NCBI RefSeq assembly: GCF_020080835.1
Contig: NC_058158.1
Location: forward strand, 6,758,001 to 6,822,000
DNA length: 64,000 bases
Reading direction: 5' to 3'
Source: Cotesia glomerata
Lineage: Eukaryota > Arthropoda > Insecta > Hymenoptera > Braconidae
Each line of letters opens with the position of its first letter. The first letter of the stretch is position 1. Of the stretch, positions 59,201 to 64,000 are shown piece after piece. The position numbers were made by a program, and so were the translations under genes. The notes beneath the pieces were generated by a model. That model saw only the letters and a program-made list of their open reading frames with translations. It did no database searches and was not told the origin of the DNA.

Positions 59201-61344
59201 TACTTTTTTATTTTATTTATAAGCTTTTATCCTCGATTGTAATGAGTAGTCGTCAGTCGTTCAAATTTACATTACCGATTACCAAGAATTTTTAATAATT
59301 AACTTCACTTTCTTAACTTGCATTTTTTTTTTAATTTTTATGTCATAGTTTTGAATAATTCTTTTACAGAATTTTAAAATAAATTTTTTTGTTTTGATTT
59401 TAAAAGTCAATAATACAAAATTTTTTAATACAGGCAATTGATTAAATTTTTGGTCGAAAAATGCACCTACAACTTTGCAACAATACTCGGAGATGAAGCG
59501 CAGAATGACTTTATTACAAACCAACTGAAGCCTGAGTACAGTGGGTACGATTATCCAAAACCAGAAGTCCAAAATTTTTACCAACCTGTCACTTTATTAG
59601 CACCTCAATATCCGTTTCCTTCTCAGCCAACTAATTCTTCTGACAAGGGGTAAGTTTTATTGATAAAAAATTTAATTTGATTAAAAAAAAAATCTTTTGA
59701 ACCAAAAATATCCCTTCGAAAATTTGAGTCATTTTAAATTAAAAAGAAAATGATTGAATCAAAGAAAATCAACTAAATTTGTTAGTTTAGAAAAATTTCT
59801 GCTTGATTCAAAATGACGTTCTTTGTTCTAGATTTTTTTCTTTTGAATTAAATTAATTTTTTAACAATGTATATTTAACTTTTATCAATGATATAATTTT
59901 TACTTTAATTAAATTTATAATTCTAATTATTATAATCTGACTTATTTTCAGGTACATGTACCCTCTACCTGTACCTCAAATAAACCAATTTACCGCAGAT
60001 GCTACCGAGAAAGAGGAAACAGAAAACTCCAGGCAGTCAAATTCTTACGAATTCAATCAGGAGCCTTGGGCGCCAGTTGGGTAATTTTTGCTACCATTAA
60101 AAATAACAATAATATTAATTTCATTTTTATTCACTGAATATTTTCAGACAAGATCACCAAACTGGGCGTTCAATTCGCGAAAATTCCTTTTTAGATGTCG
60201 CTCAAAAAAATTTCAAGAAACGACAAGCGAACCCCAAAGACATAGATCTTTGTCCCACTGAGTCGAATTACATTACACCACGAGCTGGATTGAATAATAA
60301 AGGGAATTGGATGTACATCGTAAATATTCCTCATACACGTGACAATTATTCGCAATTAATTAAAAGTGAAATTTGCCGGTAAGTTTTTTGTTTGATAATT
60401 AAAATTTTATTCTCGTTTTATAGAATCGATACAAATGATTACGACAATATTTCGGCAATTTTGATTGATATAAAAAAAAAAAAATGAATTAGCCTTAGTT
60501 CAATTTTTAGTACTTATTTTATAATTTCATTTGTTTTGTTACATTTTTTCAGTGTAAACATATATAAAATAGAGCAATTAAGTAACTAAAACCAATAATT
60601 AGACTATGACGATACATTATTTTTGTCGGCTCAAGTACAATAATATTTGAACAGCAGTAATAGGACAGCTGTACCTAAAAAATTCATTGTATTCTTTTAA
60701 TATAACGAAACCACAATAATACATGCGCTTAAAAAAGATTGCTAGCAATTATGTTAATAACTTAAAAAAAAAAATTAATTTGTGTTCAATTTTTGATAAT
60801 TTACTACAAATCAAGCTTGTGTATTATTTAATATAAAAATTTGACATTTTTTATTTAAAATAAAATTAATAATTATAATTAACTAAATTATGAATTTTTT
60901 TAAATGTATTTCAATTATTAATATTTAAAATAAACTCATTAATTAAATTTTATTAATTATAAATTAAGAAAAAGCTTTAATTATTAATTTTTAAATAAAA
61001 ATGAATAAATTTCGCCAATTTACATGATGCACTTTTAAAAAACATTATAAATTCAATTAATTTTCAATTAACGATCTATAATATAATTATTAATTAAATA
61101 AAAAAATTACTTATCAGAAAAATCTATTTTTGGCAACCCTGCTGCAAATTAAAGTTATTTAAAAATTTTCAGAACAACAACCTGCAATGGAATATGCAGC
61201 TTGCCATTAGGATACACCAGCAAGTGTGAGCAAAAGTACGTCCAAAAACGTCTAGTAGCTTTAGAAGGTTCCGGCGATCGCCTTTACACAGACGTCTTCT
61301 GGATTCCTCACGGCTGTTCGTGTCTAATTACTCCTAACTTTTAA
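56220..61344 (+). CDS. spz5: Spaetzle-family cytokine precursor, spz5-like
   Basis: Exons 56220-56249, 57880-58046, 59434-59649, 59952-60080, 60148-60378 and 61173-61344 join in phase to 314 residues. Exon 1 encodes only ten residues (MRVLTFMSTL), which with MLVANVA from exon 2 make a secretion signal. The pro-region has a Cys-containing block (CDSYGCPYQPRY, TPRCAKPGQTFCE), LIKFLVEKC, and a Pro/Tyr-rich linker. Cleavage at KKR (204-206) would release a 108-residue cystine-knot domain with seven Cys (216, 257, 262, 266, 276, 306, 308), including CPTESNYITPRAGLNNKGNW, VQKRLVAL and DVFWIPHGCSC. Such ligands dimerise and activate Toll-type receptors in immunity or neural development. The order of motifs is closest to spz5 among paralogues as I recall them. 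The short first exon is the least certain part. Confidence 0.85.
58090..58550. mobile_element. CACTGTAAAAAAT-ended element in spz5 intron 2
   Basis: The ends CACTGTAAAAAAT and ATTTTTTACAGTG bound 461 bp. The interior repeats GGAGTACGGAATT and TTCGGAGTGAAT motifs. No coding capacity is seen. Confidence 0.6.
60379..61172. other. Last intron of spz5
   Basis: AT-rich intron of 794 bases with no repeat or coding structure that I can identify. Confidence 0.5.
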
Positions 61345-63171
61345 CAATAACTTCACCATTTATTATTACTATAATTGTAAATTTAAATGTAAATTTATTC
61401 CCGAAAAGCTGGCTCAGAAATTCCGGAGTCCACAGCCGAAACGCCAGAAAATTTATTCCGTCCAAAAAAAAAGTAAAATTACATAATGACCATTTTTATC
61501 GTTCCCTTTTTGTTTTATTTTTTTAAATGCATTTCCGGCCGAACGTGTTCCTGCAAAGTGTGAAGCAGACAGTGCAATGACTCGCGGATATCTGGGCCCA
61601 AGAGAAAGGTGTTGAGCGGAAGATGAATAATACATGAGTGATGACACTGAACCGGTTGCTTTCTTGCAATAAGTCTGCTATTACTTGAATTATTTCAACG
61701 TTCGCTCTATTGTTGAAATTTATCTGAGTAACATTCATAATAATAATTATTATTATTGTATAATAACAAAAATAGTAATAATAATTCTCGAGCATTAGGC
61801 TGACTCGACAACTTTTCGCCAACAAAAACAGTCATAATTTGTATTTGTAATGAGTCACTCTACAAGTCAATATCCAAACTGATGTGTCATCAATCATTTT
61901 ACTTTTATTTTATTCATTATTAATTTTTTTTATGTTTATATTTGTAAGTTAAGTGCTCTACAAGCATAAATAAATTAAGATGTTGCTTTCAGTTCTGAGC
62001 AAATAATAATTTTTAATATTGCCATTATAAAAAATGAAAGTTATTTTTTATTACAGTTTTTTGAGCAAGCTTTGAAAAATATAAATATTTTACAGTAATA
62101 ATAATATTTTCTTTCAATGTATAAAACAAACTTTTTAATGTAATAAAATTAATTATTAAGAAAATTTAATTCTTTGAACAATCAATTCTTACATTTTACA
62201 ATTCTTAGAATTATGATGATAAGTCAACCGAAGAATTTTAATCATGTGTTGTGTATTTAAAAAAAAAAAAATTGCTGTTTTAAATAAGTAGCAAACAATA
62301 ACCAATGATTGTAAAATTATACTATTAAAAATAAAAAATTAATTATTAAAATCACAATCTTAATAATTGGAGTAGAATTTATTACAGATTGGTCATTATT
62401 TATGATATTTAACTTTTTCCCTGTGGAATTTAAATTCTTCTGAGAAAAAAAAAATACTTTTATCAAGAAAATTTTCTTGATACAAGAATTCATGTTCTTG
62501 AAAATTTTCAAGAATATATATTCTTAGCTCAAAAACTTGTTAAATTGATTGAAATAATTTTTACTTAATTTAAATAAAGCTATTCTCTTGTTTATTTACT
62601 ATTCAAAGATAAATATTGATGCTCTTCTCTTCAGAAATTAATAATTAATAATAATAATATATTTGATCGTCATTGAATTTCTTAAACCAAGAAATTGTTA
62701 ATTTAGAAAAAGTATTTTCTTTTCTCAGTGTAGATGATTATAAATTATTATCGGATAAATAATTTTTACTGTTTTTAATTTAAGAAACTGTAATTTTCTT
62801 TTTTTTTTCAATGAAAAAGCTCCGTCTAAATATTTTTATTACTTCTGTTTTATCATGAGCAAAACAAATTGGCGAAAATTTTTTAATATACCCTGATAGC
62901 CATCCAATTATAAAAGTTAACGTTAAATTGCAATCCAACTTTTATACAATCTAGGGCTGGAAATTGACTTTAACTTTTATCAAAATGTTGTAGTAAAAGT
63001 CTTGATGTGAACTTTTAGTGAAGTTGGACAAAACGAGTGAAAATACTCATTAATATGGCAGGTTATCAGAATTTGTCTCTTTTTTACATCGGTAGGTAAT
63101 TTATCGGTAAAAAAACGAAGCACAGTAAAAATTTTTTACTACTGACGTGACAAAAAAATCAATAATTGATG

Positions 63172-63245
63172 GTTAAACCGGGGAGTTGAACCCGAATTGT
63201 CTGGTTACGAGCGAAGCTCATTATCAAATGAGCCATCTGAGACAG
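63172..63245 (-). pseudogene. tRNA-like remnant
   Basis: On the minus strand there is an A-box-like TGGCTCATTTGATAATGAG, a central hairpin around GAGCTTCGCTC, and a B box GGTTCAACTCC with a T-stem. The acceptor ends do not pair well, so this is more likely a tRNA pseudogene or a SINE head than a working tRNA. Confidence 0.45.
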
Positions 63246-63273
63246 ACGTCGAGATTATGTTTTTAGTCACTTA

Positions 63274-63427
63274 TAAGGTAAAAGCCCCAATAGATGATCA
63301 TGTACCAGTATATGACCACTCCATGTATTTGTATACCTATATATAAGTATACTTGTGAATATAGATATACAGATACATGGAGTGATCATATACTGGTACG
63401 TGATCATCTATTGGGGCTTTTACCTTA
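63274..63427. repeat. Near-perfect 154-bp palindrome
   Basis: Arms of about 55 bp starting TAAGGTAAAAGCCCCAATAG and ending with its inverse pair with only a couple of mismatches, around a short AT-rich centre. The outermost bases resemble the ends of the foldback at 49632-50275 (AAGGTAAAAGACCCCATTAG). Confidence 0.85.
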
Positions 63428-64000
63428 CCTGACACAATATTTCTATAATGTATAAAATGTAAAATTGTATTTGCAATTATGAATATAAAGTGAGTGAATT
63501 GAATTAATTTAATAGTTTTTTGTTTTTAGCTATGACATTGAAGTTAGCAATCACTTGACTATTTTGTAATTTTTTTTTAACAAATAAATTTGTTCCAAAA
63601 AATTATTTATAAAAAATTGCATTTTTAATTTTTATAAATTTCTACATGTCAATTTTTTTTTCTAATTATTTTTTACCATAATTTACTTGTTAAAAAAAAA
63701 TTCCTAAAATTATCAAATGCCAGCTAAATTAATTTTCATTTTTAGCTTTAAAAATGTAAAAAAATGTTTTAATAATTTATTAATAAAAATAAATATCTGA
63801 AATTATGTGATGTTTAATTTTCTTGAATATAGAAATACTCTGAAACCTTTTATAAAATTATTTACAAAGCATTAAAATTTTTTTGATCGTCCTATTATTT
63901 TTCATTAGTTTTTTATAAGAAGTGATTGACAATTAACTTGCAAAAAACTTTTTTAAATCATGGTTTGCTAATCAACTTGAAGGTCCAAATAAATATAACT

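Larger units (their letters stand above)
61345..64000. other. Non-genic right end of the window
   Basis: After the spz5 3' UTR there is AT-rich sequence, a TTCTTGA-rich self-complementary stretch near 62440-62730, a tRNA-like remnant and a palindrome (both listed). The short frames at 61453-61825 and 62317-62511 have no recognisable domain. Confidence 0.5.

Overview
The window looks like a gene-sparse, AT-rich insect nuclear segment. Every gene is intron-split with GT/AG junctions, and introns and spacers are full of foldback elements, Helitron pieces, retroposons and simple repeats. The gene set (a glycine-transporter-like SLC6 carrier, urate oxidase, Spaetzle-5-like cytokine, TFIIB, an RFLamide-like neuropeptide precursor) is arthropod; repeat style and AT content suggest a hymenopteran, perhaps a parasitoid wasp. 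That last step is inference.

Layout. 1-4982: non-genic DNA with a large inverted-repeat element and a 5'-truncated non-LTR retrotransposon (3355-4317). 4983-11029 (+): a 12-exon SLC6 transporter whose introns 8 and 9 are crowded with hairpin elements and a nested TIR/tRNA-like composite. 14149-23834 (+): a 6-exon gene for an unrecognised helical protein, with a tRNA-type SINE and a possible 18-nt microexon in its first intron. 24430-26111: a degenerate Helitron that still shows the end of its helicase. 29008-31861 (+): a 3-exon neuropeptide precursor. 32734-35747 (-): a secreted three-CUB protein whose last exon I found by completing the third CUB. 37257-39528 (-): 4-exon urate oxidase ending in a peroxisomal SRL signal. 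39529-44518: a repeat-rich spacer with a second Helitron, a 271-bp MITE nested inside it, and a pogo/Tigger-like MITE. 44519-49569 (+): 4-exon TFIIB. 51982-54087 (+): an intact 701-codon Penelope-like reverse transcriptase whose GIY-YIG nuclease has lost key residues. 56220-61344 (+): a 6-exon spz5-like gene. 61345-64000: non-genic, with a tRNA-like remnant and a near-perfect palindrome.

The genes do not form an operon or pathway: transport, purine catabolism, basal transcription, Toll-ligand and neuropeptide genes are simply neighbours. Exon boundaries were placed by hand; for all six multi-exon genes other than the two-exon CUB gene, and for that gene too, the reading phase closes across every intron, which is the main support for the models. 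The observations most worth following are the intact Penelope-like ORF with a disabled nuclease, the paired-hairpin element family shared by introns of two genes, the candidate RFLamide precursor, and the nested composite in the transporter intron.
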